A stretch of DNA of 64,000 nucleotides from Ralstonia pickettii DTP0602 (GTDB lineage: Bacteria; Pseudomonadota; Gammaproteobacteria; Burkholderiales; Burkholderiaceae). Each line of letters begins with the position of its first letter. Position 1 is the stretch's first letter. Shown here in pieces: positions 38,161-46,265 of the stretch. Location of the stretch: contig CP006667.1 in NCBI GenBank assembly GCA_000471925.1, positions 1,054,001-1,118,000 of the forward strand, written 5' to 3'. Under the pieces are notes generated by a model. It searched no databases, was not told the DNA's origin, and saw nothing but the letters and a program-made list of their open reading frames with translations. Made by a program: the position numbers and the translations under genes.

Positions 38161-38868
38161 TTATTGCTTCTTCTTGGTCTTGCTGCTCGTCTGGGCCGAG
38201 CCGGACGTCGACCTGGACGACGCGGACTTCGACGACTTCGATGCAGAAGCGCTCGACTTCGACGCCGAGCCCTTGCGGCTCTTGCTGGACGAGGTGCGGG
38301 TCACGGCCGGCGCGGCCGGCGGGCCCGAGGCCTCGGTGACAGTGGCGCCGCCGCTGTCCAGCAGTTCGTACGCCAGCATCATCCCATCGTCATAGCCGCA
38401 GCGCACCCGCACCGGCTGCCATTCGTTGTCGCCGCGGCGCTTGTGCGCGGTGGCGGCGAACGTGACTACCGAGCTGACCGGCACGGCCTGCTTGCCGGGC
38501 GAGAAGCGGCCGCTCCACGCTTCGGTGGTGGCCTGTCCGGCAGCGAGCGCGCCGGTGGGGATCTTCAGCGCGTCGTAGGTGGCCGAGCGCGGCACCACCC
38601 AGCTGGCGTGCGCGGCGCAGTCGGCCACGTCGCTGGTGGCGTTCTCGGTCTTCATCAGCTGTTCGCGCATGCGCGCGCGGTACTCGGACAGGCTGACGCG
38701 GCCGCGGTCAGGCAGGGTGATGGTCTTGGTGGGCGGAGTGGTGGAGGCGGCAGGCGTGGCGGTGGTCGTGGCAGGTGCCGGCACGGTGGCCGGGGCGGCG
38801 GCCTCGTCGGCCGGCATGTTGGCGCAGCCTGCCAGCGCGATCGCACCGGCCACTGCGGCAGTCACCAT
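38161..38868 (-). CDS. Lipoprotein of unknown function with Ser/Lys-rich tail
   Basis: I do not recognise the family. The 235-residue reading from the ATG at 38868 has a signal peptide with lipobox ALAGC, an Ala/Pro/Thr linker, and a folded domain (about 45-165; SEYRARMREQLMK, CAAHASWVVPRSATYDAL, WQPVRVRCGYDDGMMLAYEL). The last 45 or so residues are almost entirely Ser, Lys, Ala, Arg and Thr. A GTG at 38910 would give a better n-region and is an alternative start. The basic tail resembles histone-H1-like or cell-wall-binding sequences; its role is unknown. Confidence 0.65.
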   Translation of the reverse strand: MVTAAVAGAIALAGCANMPADEAAAPATVPAPATTTATPAASTTPPTKTITLPDRGRVSLSEYRARMREQLMKTENATSDVADCAAHASWVVPRSATYDALKIPTGALAAGQATTEAWSGRFSPGKQAVPVSSVVTFAATAHKRRGDNEWQPVRVRCGYDDGMMLAYELLDSGGATVTEASGPPAAPAVTRTSSSKSRKGSASKSSASASKSSKSASSRSTSGSAQTSSKTKKKQ

Positions 38869-39161
38869 GCGGAGCCCGCTGCCGAGCAGTTCGGAGATTC
38901 GTCGGATCACGGTGTTAGCGGTGTGTGCGTGCCAGCCCAGGGGGCTGGGATGCAGAATGGGTCGCAAAGGATTGCCATGATAGAGGAAACCTATCTGACA
39001 AAGTTCCTAAATCTTGTTACCCATTCTTCCAACCCATGATGTCGCGCAGGAAGTGACTTGCCTGCTAGCAGGAATCACCCTTGCCGCACAACTGTGGCGA
39101 ACCCGCAGCCACCGTCGCTGTTGGCCGTGGACGACTGTCCCGGCCAACGGCGCGTTGCCGC

Positions 39162-40049
39162 TCACGCCACGCGCGAGGGCATCGAGCGCGTGAAGCGCAG
39201 CAGCTCGTCGAGCAGCGCGTTCAGGTTATGGCGCAGCTTGGCGAAGCCCGCGGTGTGGGTCAGCCCAACTTCGTCCATATACAGCTTGCGGTTGACCTCC
39301 AGCTGCAGGCTGTGGCGCCCGGCCTGCGGCTGGCCCACCACGCGCACGATCTCCACGCCCTTGTATGGGTGGTTGCGCCAGACGTCGTAGCCCATGTCCT
39401 TGAGCACGCCTTCGACGCGGTCGGTGAAGCGCTTGTCGCAGGTGGTGCCGTCGCGGTCGCCGACGACAAAGTCCGGATGCTCCAGCCCCGGGAACTCGGT
39501 CGCGTATTCGGCGGCGTGGCTCGGCATCGAATGGCAGTTGATGTGCCAGGCGGCGCCGTGGCCGGCGATGGCGCGGTCGGCCAGCTTCTGCAGTTGCGCG
39601 TAGTACGGCAGGTAGTAGCAGTTGATGCGCGCCTGCACCTCTTCCACGCTCAGCTTGCGGTCGTAGATCGGCTCGCCGGTATCGAGCACGCGCCAGACCA
39701 GGCCCTTGCCGAGCCGTGTCTTGGAGGTCTCCTGCTTTGCGCCGGGCCACGGCACCTCCAGCAGGGTCTCGTCGATCTCGTCCAGCGCGCGGTTGGCATC
39801 CAGGTAGCTGCGCGGGAAGCCCGCGCAGAGCAGCGGGATGCCGCGCGCGGGGGCGCCGGCGTAGAGCTCATCGACAAAGGTATCCTCGGCCTGGCGCAAG
39901 AGCGGCAGCGGCAGGGCCGGGTCGGGGCGGAAGTCCGTCGGGTAGGTGGTCGCGCTGTGCGGCGAGTCCAGGAACAGCGCGGAGGGCTCGCCCTCCGGCT
40001 GGTACAGGAAGAACGGACTGTCCGCGGTCTTTCGTTCTGTTTCAGTCAT
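39162..40049 (-). CDS. N-formylglutamate amidohydrolase family protein
   Basis: This FGase-family (HutG-type, zinc-dependent) hydrolase has 295 residues, with LFLDSPHSATTYP near the N-terminus, the metal/active region INCHSMPSH, and GVEIVRVVGQPQAGRHSLQLEVNRKLYMDE near the C-terminus. Family members cleave N-formylglutamate at the end of histidine degradation, but no other hut genes are here. It lies 12 bases downstream of the Bug receptor gene, so the two are probably co-transcribed and may share a carboxylate substrate. Confidence 0.85.
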   Translation of the reverse strand: MTETERKTADSPFFLYQPEGEPSALFLDSPHSATTYPTDFRPDPALPLPLLRQAEDTFVDELYAGAPARGIPLLCAGFPRSYLDANRALDEIDETLLEVPWPGAKQETSKTRLGKGLVWRVLDTGEPIYDRKLSVEEVQARINCYYLPYYAQLQKLADRAIAGHGAAWHINCHSMPSHAAEYATEFPGLEHPDFVVGDRDGTTCDKRFTDRVEGVLKDMGYDVWRNHPYKGVEIVRVVGQPQAGRHSLQLEVNRKLYMDEVGLTHTAGFAKLRHNLNALLDELLRFTRSMPSRVA

Positions 40050-40061
40050 GGCGGGGCAAAA

Positions 40062-41048
40062 TCAGTCGAGGGAGATCTTGGCGGTGGCGGCAATGCGCTT
40101 GTTCTTGGCCACTTCGCTCCTGACCTGGGCGGCAAAGTGGGCAGGGGTGTCGCCAACCGGGGTGGCGCCGAGCTTCTCCAGCTTGGCCTTCACTTCCGGC
40201 ATGGCCAGCACCTTGATTGCGGCGGCGTTGAGCTTGCCCTGGATATCGGCCGGCAGGTTGGCCGGCGCGATCAGGCCGAACCAGGCGGCGTCGTTGACTT
40301 CGCCCAGGCCCAGCTCGGCAAAGGTCGGCACGTTGGGCAGCGCGGGCACGCGCTTGGGCGCGGCTACGGCCAGTGCGCGCAGCTTGCCGCCTTCGATGAA
40401 CGGCAGCGACGACGGCAGGTTGTCGAACAGCACCTGCACCTGGTTGGCCAGCGCGTCGTTCAGCGCCGGGCCCACGCCCTTGTACGGCACGTGCAGCAGT
40501 TCGGTCTTGCTGCTCATCTTGAACAGTTCCCCCATCATGTGCGAGACGCTGCCGTTGCCGGCCGAGCCATAGGCCAGCTTGTTCGGCTGCGACTGCGCCA
40601 GTGCGATGAAGGACTTCATGTCGGTGGCCTTGACCGCCGGGTTGATGCTCATCACGTTGGGCACCGAGGCCAGGTTGGTGATGGTGGTGAAGTCCTTGGT
40701 TGCATCGTAGGACAGGCGCGGGTAGACCGCAGGGTTGATACCGTGGGTCGAGGCGGTGGCGATGCCCAGCGTGTAGCCGTCCGGCGCGGCCTTGGACAGG
40801 AAGGTGGTGCCGATGCTGCCGCCGGCGCCGCCTCGGTTGTCGACCACCACGGGCTGGCCCAGCTGCTGGCCGAGCTTGTCGGCGACGATGCGCGCGACGA
40901 TATCGGTCGTGCCGCCGGCCGGGAACGGCACTACCAGCGTGATCGGCTTGTTCGGGTAGCCGGACTGGGCGGCGGCGCTGAAGGAGATGCCGGCGGCGAC
41001 AGCGGCCGAAGCGGCGGCCAGGACTCGGAGAAGATGGCGACGTTGCAT
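40062..41048 (-). CDS. Tripartite-tricarboxylate (Bug/TctC) family periplasmic receptor
   Basis: This periplasmic binding protein has 328 residues: a signal peptide (MQRRHLLRVLAAASAAVAAGISFSA-type, cleaved after AQS/A) and the Bug-family motifs YPNKPITLVVPFPAGGTTDIVARIVADKLG, VDNRGGAGGSIGTTFLSKA and AYGSAGNGSVSHMMGELFK. Such receptors bind carboxylates and are greatly expanded in Bordetella and Cupriavidus. No TctA/TctB permease genes are next to it, as is common for the orphan Bug proteins. It is transcribed divergently from the LysR gene at 41196. Confidence 0.93.
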   Translation of the reverse strand: MQRRHLLRVLAAASAAVAAGISFSAAAQSGYPNKPITLVVPFPAGGTTDIVARIVADKLGQQLGQPVVVDNRGGAGGSIGTTFLSKAAPDGYTLGIATASTHGINPAVYPRLSYDATKDFTTITNLASVPNVMSINPAVKATDMKSFIALAQSQPNKLAYGSAGNGSVSHMMGELFKMSSKTELLHVPYKGVGPALNDALANQVQVLFDNLPSSLPFIEGGKLRALAVAAPKRVPALPNVPTFAELGLGEVNDAAWFGLIAPANLPADIQGKLNAAAIKVLAMPEVKAKLEKLGATPVGDTPAHFAAQVRSEVAKNKRIAATAKISLD

Positions 41049-41195
41049 GGAGGCTTTATGAGGAAGAGGGTGAAGGGCGGAAGGAGGAATGGCGGAACAA
41101 AGTGGTTTTCACGATTCTGCGCGTCCGGGCAAGCCCATCGCAAACGAAATAAAATCCCTAGCTCATTCCATCTGGTCGTGAAATAGAGGTGATTT

Positions 41196-42140
41196 ATGCG
41201 ACGCCTATGTCCGTCGCTGACCGAGTTGCAGGCCTTTGAAGCCGCCGCCCGCCACAACAGTTTTACCGTGGCCGCGCGCGAACTGCATGTCACGCAGGGC
41301 GCCGTGAGCAAGCAGGTGCGCAGCCTGGAGGCCTACCTGGGGGTGGAGCTGTTCGAGCGCGTGCGCCAGCGCCTGGTGCTGACCACCGCGGGGCAACGCT
41401 ACCTCGAGCGCATCGGCCCCAGCCTGAACGAGCTGGAGGCGGCCACGGTCGAGCTGATGGCGAGCCAGGGCCGCGGCGGCGTGCTGCATATCGCCAGCAT
41501 GCCGACGCTGGGCGCCAAGTGGCTGATCCCGCGCCTGCCGCAGTTCTTCGCACGCCATCCGGAAGTCACGCTGGAATTCGTCCCGCATGCGCAGGGCTAC
41601 GATTTTTCCGAGCCCGACCTGGATGCGGCGATCCGTTTCGGCGACGGCGTCTGGCCGGGCAGCCTGGCCGACTACATGACCGGGCGCGAGGTGCTGCCGG
41701 TATGCCGCCCGGGCCTGCTGGCCGACCAGCCCGACGGCGTGGCGCCCACGCCGGCCGCGCTGCTGCGCTATCCGCTGCTGCACCACACCACCGTGCCCGA
41801 AGCCTGGCCCGACTGGTTCGCCACGCTGGGCGTGCCGACGCGCCAGGCCTGGAGCGGGGCGCGCTTCGACCAGTTCTCGCTGCTGACCCAGGCGGCGCTG
41901 TCGGGACTGGGCATTGCGCTGATCCCGCGCTGCCTGATCGAGGAAGAGTTGGCCACCGGCGCGCTGGTGGTGGCGCACCCGGCGCAGGTGCTGGCCAGGA
42001 AGGGCTACTACCTGTGCTATCCGGAGCAGAAGCAGCACCTGCCGGCGCTGCGCACGTTTCGCGAGTGGGTGATGGAGGGCGCCGACCTGGCCGGTGTGCG
42101 GCCGGTGTCCGCGCCGGACGCGGGGGGCATCGTCACCTGA
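41196..42140 (+). CDS. LysR-family regulator, GcvA-like
   Basis: The 314-residue protein has an N-terminal HTH (LTELQAFEAAARHNSFTVAARELHVTQGAVSKQVRSLEAYLGVELFERVRQRLVLT) and a substrate-binding domain of the GcvA group. The ribosome site AGAGGTGA precedes the ATG. It is divergent from the Bug gene (147 bases between starts) and is the probable regulator of the Bug/amidohydrolase pair. Confidence 0.9.
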   Translation: MRRLCPSLTELQAFEAAARHNSFTVAARELHVTQGAVSKQVRSLEAYLGVELFERVRQRLVLTTAGQRYLERIGPSLNELEAATVELMASQGRGGVLHIASMPTLGAKWLIPRLPQFFARHPEVTLEFVPHAQGYDFSEPDLDAAIRFGDGVWPGSLADYMTGREVLPVCRPGLLADQPDGVAPTPAALLRYPLLHHTTVPEAWPDWFATLGVPTRQAWSGARFDQFSLLTQAALSGLGIALIPRCLIEEELATGALVVAHPAQVLARKGYYLCYPEQKQHLPALRTFREWVMEGADLAGVRPVSAPDAGGIVT

Positions 42141-42182
42141 CGGTGCCCCCCGGAAGGAAGGAGGAAGAAAAGGGTGCTGCCG

Positions 42183-43358
42183 CTACTTCGACAGCACCTT
42201 CATCGCCTGCTCCAGCCCGGCCAGCGTGACCGGGAACATCCGGCCCTTCATCAGCTGGTTGATCACCGTGATCGACTGCCGGTATTGCCACAGCCCTTCC
42301 GGCTCGGGGTTGAGCCAGACGAAGTGCGGGAACTGCTCGGTCATGCGGTTCAGCCACACCGCGCCGGCTTCGGCGTTGTTGTACTCGACCGAGCCGCCCG
42401 GCTGCAGGATCTCGTACGGGCTCATGGTGGCGTCGCCGACGAAGATGATCTTGTAGTCGGGCGTGTACTTGTGCAGCAGGTCCCACGTGGCCAGCTTTTC
42501 GGCGTGGCGGCGGCGGTTGTTCTTCCACACGTAGTCGTACAGGCAGTTGTGGAAGTAGTAGTACTCCAGGTGCTTGAACTCGGTCTTGGTGGCCGAGAAC
42601 AGTTCCTCCACGCGCTTGATGTGGTCGTCCATCGAGCCGCCCACGTCCATCAGCATCAGCACCTTGACCTTGTTGTGGCGCTCGGGCCGCAGCTTGATGT
42701 CGAGCAGGCCCGCGTTGGCCGCGGTGGAGTGGATGGTGTCGTCCAGGTCCAGTTCGGTATCGGCGCCTTCGCGCGCGAAGCGGCGCAGCCGGCGCAGCGC
42801 CACCTTGATGTTGCGCGTGCCCAGTTCGACCTGGTCGTCGTAGTCCTTGTAGGCGCGCGTCTCCCACACCTTGATCGCGGTGCGGTTGCCCTTGGAGGGA
42901 CCGCCGATGCGGATGCCCTCGGGGTTGTAGCCGCCGTGGCCGAACGGCGAGGTGCCACCGGTGCCGATCCACTTGTTGCCGCCTTCGTGCTTTTCCTTCT
43001 GCTCTTCGAGCAGTTGCTTGAGGCGCTCCATCAGCTTGTCGAGCCCGCCCATGGCCTCGATCTTGGCCTTTTCCTCGGGCGACAGCTCGCGCTCCAGCGT
43101 CTTCTGCAGCCAGTCGAGCGGGATGTCGGACTTCCAGTCGACCAGGCTCTCCACGCCCTTGAAGTAGGCGGCGAAGGTCTGGTCGAACTTGTCGAAGTGC
43201 TTCTCGTCCTTGACCAGCGTCATGCGCGACAGGTAGTAGAACTCGTCGATCGACGGCGAGATGACCTGGGCCTTGAGCGCTTCCAGCATGGTCAGGTATT
43301 CCTTGACCGAGACCGGCAGCTTGGCGTGGCGCAGCGAGAAGAAGAAATCGATCAGCAT
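42183..43358 (-). CDS. VWA-domain protein, CoxE-like
   Basis: This cytoplasmic protein of 391 residues has an N-terminal helical region (MLIDFFFSLRHAKLPVSVKEYLTMLEAL), a charged helical stretch rich in Lys/Glu (about 95-130), a Gly-rich segment, and a C-terminal VWA domain with MIDAS-like DVGGSMDD. CoxE-type proteins work with MoxR AAA+ ATPases in cofactor or enzyme maturation, as in CO dehydrogenase. The partner moxR gene lies two genes upstream, with an acetyltransferase gene between. The enzyme served is unknown. Confidence 0.87.
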   Translation of the reverse strand: MLIDFFFSLRHAKLPVSVKEYLTMLEALKAQVISPSIDEFYYLSRMTLVKDEKHFDKFDQTFAAYFKGVESLVDWKSDIPLDWLQKTLERELSPEEKAKIEAMGGLDKLMERLKQLLEEQKEKHEGGNKWIGTGGTSPFGHGGYNPEGIRIGGPSKGNRTAIKVWETRAYKDYDDQVELGTRNIKVALRRLRRFAREGADTELDLDDTIHSTAANAGLLDIKLRPERHNKVKVLMLMDVGGSMDDHIKRVEELFSATKTEFKHLEYYYFHNCLYDYVWKNNRRRHAEKLATWDLLHKYTPDYKIIFVGDATMSPYEILQPGGSVEYNNAEAGAVWLNRMTEQFPHFVWLNPEPEGLWQYRQSITVINQLMKGRMFPVTLAGLEQAMKVLSK

Positions 43359-43367
43359 GATGCCTCG

Positions 43368-43976
43368 CTATCGGGGGGGCTCGGCGCGCGGCCGCTCGAG
43401 CTGGAATTGCAGATGTTGACGCACCGTCGGCCATTCGCTGGCGATGATCGAAAACACCACGGTGTCGCGCAACGAGCCGTCCGGCATGCGCTGGTGGTTG
43501 CGCAGCACGCCGTCCTGCTTGGCGCCCAGGCGCGCGATCGCGGCGCGGCTCTGCTGGTTCATCCAGTGCGTGCGGAACTCCACGGCGATGCATTCGAGGT
43601 GGTCGAAGGCATGGCCCAGCAGCATCAGCTTGCATTCGGTGTTCAGCGGCGTGCGCTGGACGCGTCGTGCATACCAGGTCGAGCCGATCTCGACGCGGCG
43701 GTTGCCCGAGTCGATATTCATATAGGTGGTCATGCCCGCCAGCTCGCCCGCAGCGTCGCGCACCGCGAAGGGCAGCATCGAGCCTTGCTCCTGCAGGCCC
43801 AGGCGCCGCGCGATCTCGGCTTCCATGCGCTCGGGCGCGGGCACGCTGGTGTACCAGAGCTTCCACAGCTCGCCGTCGGCGCAGGCGGCGCGCAGGCCTT
43901 CGGCGTGATCGGGGCGCAGCGGCTCCAGCGTGGCGTGGCGGCCGACCAGCGCGACGGGTTTGGCGAACGCGGTCAT
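43368..43976 (-). CDS. GNAT acetyltransferase, RimJ/RimL-like
   Basis: The 202-residue GNAT-fold protein has motifs VALVGRHATLEPLRPDHAEGL, GMTTYMNIDSGNRRVEIGSTWY and CKLMLLGHAFDHLECIAVEFRTHWMNQQSRAAIARLGAKQDGVLR, typical of the N-terminal-acetyltransferase-like RimJ/RimL group. It lies between moxR (13 bases) and the CoxE-like gene (9 bases), so the three are surely one transcript. A link to the MoxR-VWA function is possible but unproven. Confidence 0.87.
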   Translation of the reverse strand: MTAFAKPVALVGRHATLEPLRPDHAEGLRAACADGELWKLWYTSVPAPERMEAEIARRLGLQEQGSMLPFAVRDAAGELAGMTTYMNIDSGNRRVEIGSTWYARRVQRTPLNTECKLMLLGHAFDHLECIAVEFRTHWMNQQSRAAIARLGAKQDGVLRNHQRMPDGSLRDTVVFSIIASEWPTVRQHLQFQLERPRAEPPR

Positions 43977-43989
43977 GACGGGAGTCGCC

Positions 43990-44880
43990 TCAGCGGTTGG
44001 CGCGGTTCATGAACACCAGGCGCTCGAACAGGTGCACGTCCTGCTCGTTCTTCAGCAGCGCGCCATGCAGCGGCGGAATCGCGGCCTTCTTGTCCGGGCT
44101 CTTCAGCGCCTCGGGCGGGATGTCCTCGGCCATCAGCAGCTTGAGCCAGTCGATCAGCTCGGAGGTCGAGGGCTTCTTCTTCAGGCCCGGCAGGTTGCGC
44201 ATCTCATAGAACGATTCCAGCGCGGCGGCGACCAGCTCGCGCTTGATGCCCGGGTAGTGGACGTCGACGATTTGCTGCATGGTGTCAGCGTCCGGGAACT
44301 TGATGTAGTGGAAGAAGCAGCGGCGCAGGAAGGCGTCGGGCAGTTCCTTCTCGTTGTTGGAGGTGATGATCACCAGCGGGCGGTGCTTTGCCTTGACCAG
44401 TTCGCGCGTCTCGTAGACGTAGAACTCCATGCGGTCGAGTTCGCGCAGCAGGTCGTTGGGGAATTCGATATCGGCCTTGTCGATCTCGTCGATCAGCAGC
44501 ACGACCTGCTCGTCGGCCTCGAAGGCCTGCCACAGCACGCCCTTGATGATGTAGTTGCGGATGTCGTGGACGCGGTCGTCGCCCAGCTGCGAGTCGCGCA
44601 GGCGCGAGACAGCGTCGTACTCGTACAGGCCCTGCTGCGCCTTGGTGGTCGACTTGATATGCCATTGCAGCAGCGGCATGCCCAGCGCGGCGGCCACTTC
44701 CTCGGCCAGCATGGTCTTGCCGGTGCCGGGCTCGCCCTTGATCAGCAGCGGACGCTGCAGCGTGCGCGCGGCGTTGACGGCCAGCTTGAGGTCGTCGGTG
44801 GCGACATACTGGTCACTGCCCTCGAATTTGACCTGCTGGGCGGAGGGTGCTTGGGCGGAAGCGTTGGCGGAGTTTGACAT
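43990..44880 (-). CDS. MoxR-type AAA+ ATPase
   Basis: The 296-residue AAA+ ATPase has Walker A GEPGTGKTMLAEE (near 48), Walker B VVLLIDEIDKAD, sensor 1 VIITSNNEKELPDAFLRRC and the C-terminal lid. MoxR ATPases act with VWA proteins as chaperones for metal-enzyme maturation. I chose the ATG at 44880; the longer frame to 45348 lacks family similarity. It is the first gene of moxR-GNAT-coxE. Confidence 0.9.
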   Translation of the reverse strand: MSNSANASAQAPSAQQVKFEGSDQYVATDDLKLAVNAARTLQRPLLIKGEPGTGKTMLAEEVAAALGMPLLQWHIKSTTKAQQGLYEYDAVSRLRDSQLGDDRVHDIRNYIIKGVLWQAFEADEQVVLLIDEIDKADIEFPNDLLRELDRMEFYVYETRELVKAKHRPLVIITSNNEKELPDAFLRRCFFHYIKFPDADTMQQIVDVHYPGIKRELVAAALESFYEMRNLPGLKKKPSTSELIDWLKLLMAEDIPPEALKSPDKKAAIPPLHGALLKNEQDVHLFERLVFMNRANR

Positions 44881-45412
44881 GAGGCAACCTGAGGTGACGG
44901 CCGTGGATCGGCCGGGTTGGCGTGTGGCGCAGTCTCTTCGCGCTGTCACGCGCGCTTCATTATTGGAAATAGGGTCCGGAGCCGGGCGCCCGTGGCGGCG
45001 CTTCGGCAGCGGCTGCGAACGGTCGTGCGGATTCCCCGAATGGGCCAGTATAAAAGACCTTTGCGGTTCGTGTTGGCACGGTTGACGGGAGGGCCGCGTC
45101 CAGCCCCGGTCGCTGGACTGGCAGGTGCCGCCTGCTGTACAATGCGGCGGTTTGACGCGCCCCCACGTCCAGTTCTCCAGTATCCGGCAGTCCGCGTTCA
45201 GAAGTCCCAGCGGCCCTTCCGGGTCGCGGCGATTGCGAGAGGTGGTTCCAGAATGGTGTTCCACATCACGGCAAGCAACCGGATGCGACATGTCTGGCGG
45301 GTTGCACCTCGGCATTCCCACCGGCTGCCAGGCTTCCCGCAGAAGCATTCTGAAACCGTCTCCGCCCGGCAGGGCAGGTCACGCACGGTTTAACTTCCAA
45401 TCCGCTAAGACA
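44881..45412. other. 532-base gap between moxR and the cytochrome c genes
   Basis: No gene is supported here. It should hold the divergent promoters of moxR (minus) and the cytochrome pair (plus). A TACAAT at 45138-45143 has only a weak -35 (TGGACT, 18 bp upstream), so I do not assign it firmly. A TATAAAA is at about 45050. No FNR dyad was found in this gap. Confidence 0.5.
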
Positions 45413-45760
45413 ATGAAAAAGCTCCTCACGATGGTGGTGCTGGGCGCTGCTGCAACGGCAGCGCAGGCACAGGAAGTCAAGGGCAATGGAGACGCTGCCA
45501 AGGACAAGGTTGCAATGTGCATCGGATGCCACGGCATTCCGGGCTACCGTGCGTCGTTCCCGGAGATCTATGAAGTGCCGCTGCTGGGCGGCCAGAGCGC
45601 CAAGTACATTGAGAACGCGCTCAAGGCCTACCAGAAGGGCGAGCGCAAGCACCCGACCATGCGCAGCATCGCCGCTTCGCTGACCGAGCAGGACATCGCC
45701 AACGTAGCTGCCTACTATTCGCAGCAGAAGGCCGGCACGCAGAACAACTCCCTCAAGTAA
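45413..45760 (+). CDS. Small periplasmic cytochrome c
   Basis: This monohaem c-type cytochrome of 115 residues has a signal peptide (MKKLLTMVVLGAAATAAQA) and a mature domain with haem motif CIGCH near residue 36, followed by EVPLLGGQSAKYIENALKAYQKGER. Axial Met is probably in HPTMRSIAA. It is the size and type of the cytochrome c4/c553 half-domains. It is 7 bases upstream of a second cytochrome gene. Likely an electron carrier to a terminal reductase; nos genes lie nearby. Confidence 0.88.
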   Translation: MKKLLTMVVLGAAATAAQAQEVKGNGDAAKDKVAMCIGCHGIPGYRASFPEIYEVPLLGGQSAKYIENALKAYQKGERKHPTMRSIAASLTEQDIANVAAYYSQQKAGTQNNSLK

Positions 45761-45767
45761 GAGACCC

Positions 45768-46166
45768 ATGAAGACGCTCAAGACGCTTTCGTTCGCGCTC
45801 GGCGCACTCGTGCTGGGTGCTGCTGCCATGCCGGCTTCGGCCGCCGACCTTGCCAACGGCAAGGCGCTGGTAGAAAAGGGTGCCTGCGTGGCCTGCCACG
45901 GTGCTGGCATGAACAAGCCGATCTCGCCGGACTACCCGAAGCTCGCCGGCCAGCATGCCGATTACCTGTACCACGCGCTGCTGTCCTACCAGGTGTCGGG
46001 CAGCCCGCTGGTGGGCCGCTCCAACGCGATCATGGCCGGCCAGGTCAACGCCAACCCGGCCGTGACCGGCAAGGATGGCAAGCCGCGTCCGTTCACCCGC
46101 AAGGAACTGAAGGACATGGCCGCCTACATCGAGTCGCTGCCTGGCGACCTGGTGCTGAAGAAGTAA
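45768..46166 (+). CDS. Small periplasmic cytochrome c, second of a pair
   Basis: This monohaem cytochrome c of 132 residues has a signal peptide ending in ASA. Its haem motif is CVACH, followed by PDYPKLAGQHADYLYHALLSYQ, with RSNAIMAG supplying a likely axial Met. It pairs with the preceding cytochrome, and together they resemble the two halves of cytochrome c4 as separate genes. A terminator follows. The electron partner is not known. Confidence 0.88.
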   Translation: MKTLKTLSFALGALVLGAAAMPASAADLANGKALVEKGACVACHGAGMNKPISPDYPKLAGQHADYLYHALLSYQVSGSPLVGRSNAIMAGQVNANPAVTGKDGKPRPFTRKELKDMAAYIESLPGDLVLKK

Positions 46167-46200
46167 GCCGGTGCGCGGCCCTTGCCGCGCCGATGGCCAG

Positions 46201-46230
46201 GAAGCCGCTTCCCCGGAAGCGGCTTCTTCT
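46201..46230 (+). terminator. Terminator after the cytochrome c pair
   Basis: GAAGCCGCTTCC (46201-46212) pairs with GGAAGCGGCTTC (46215-46226). A short T-rich stretch (TTCTTTT) follows. It also lies between the convergent cytochrome and apbE/nosX genes. Confidence 0.75.
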
Positions 46231-46265
46231 TTTGGCGCGCCGAAGTGGCGGGCGCGGCGCTCCCT

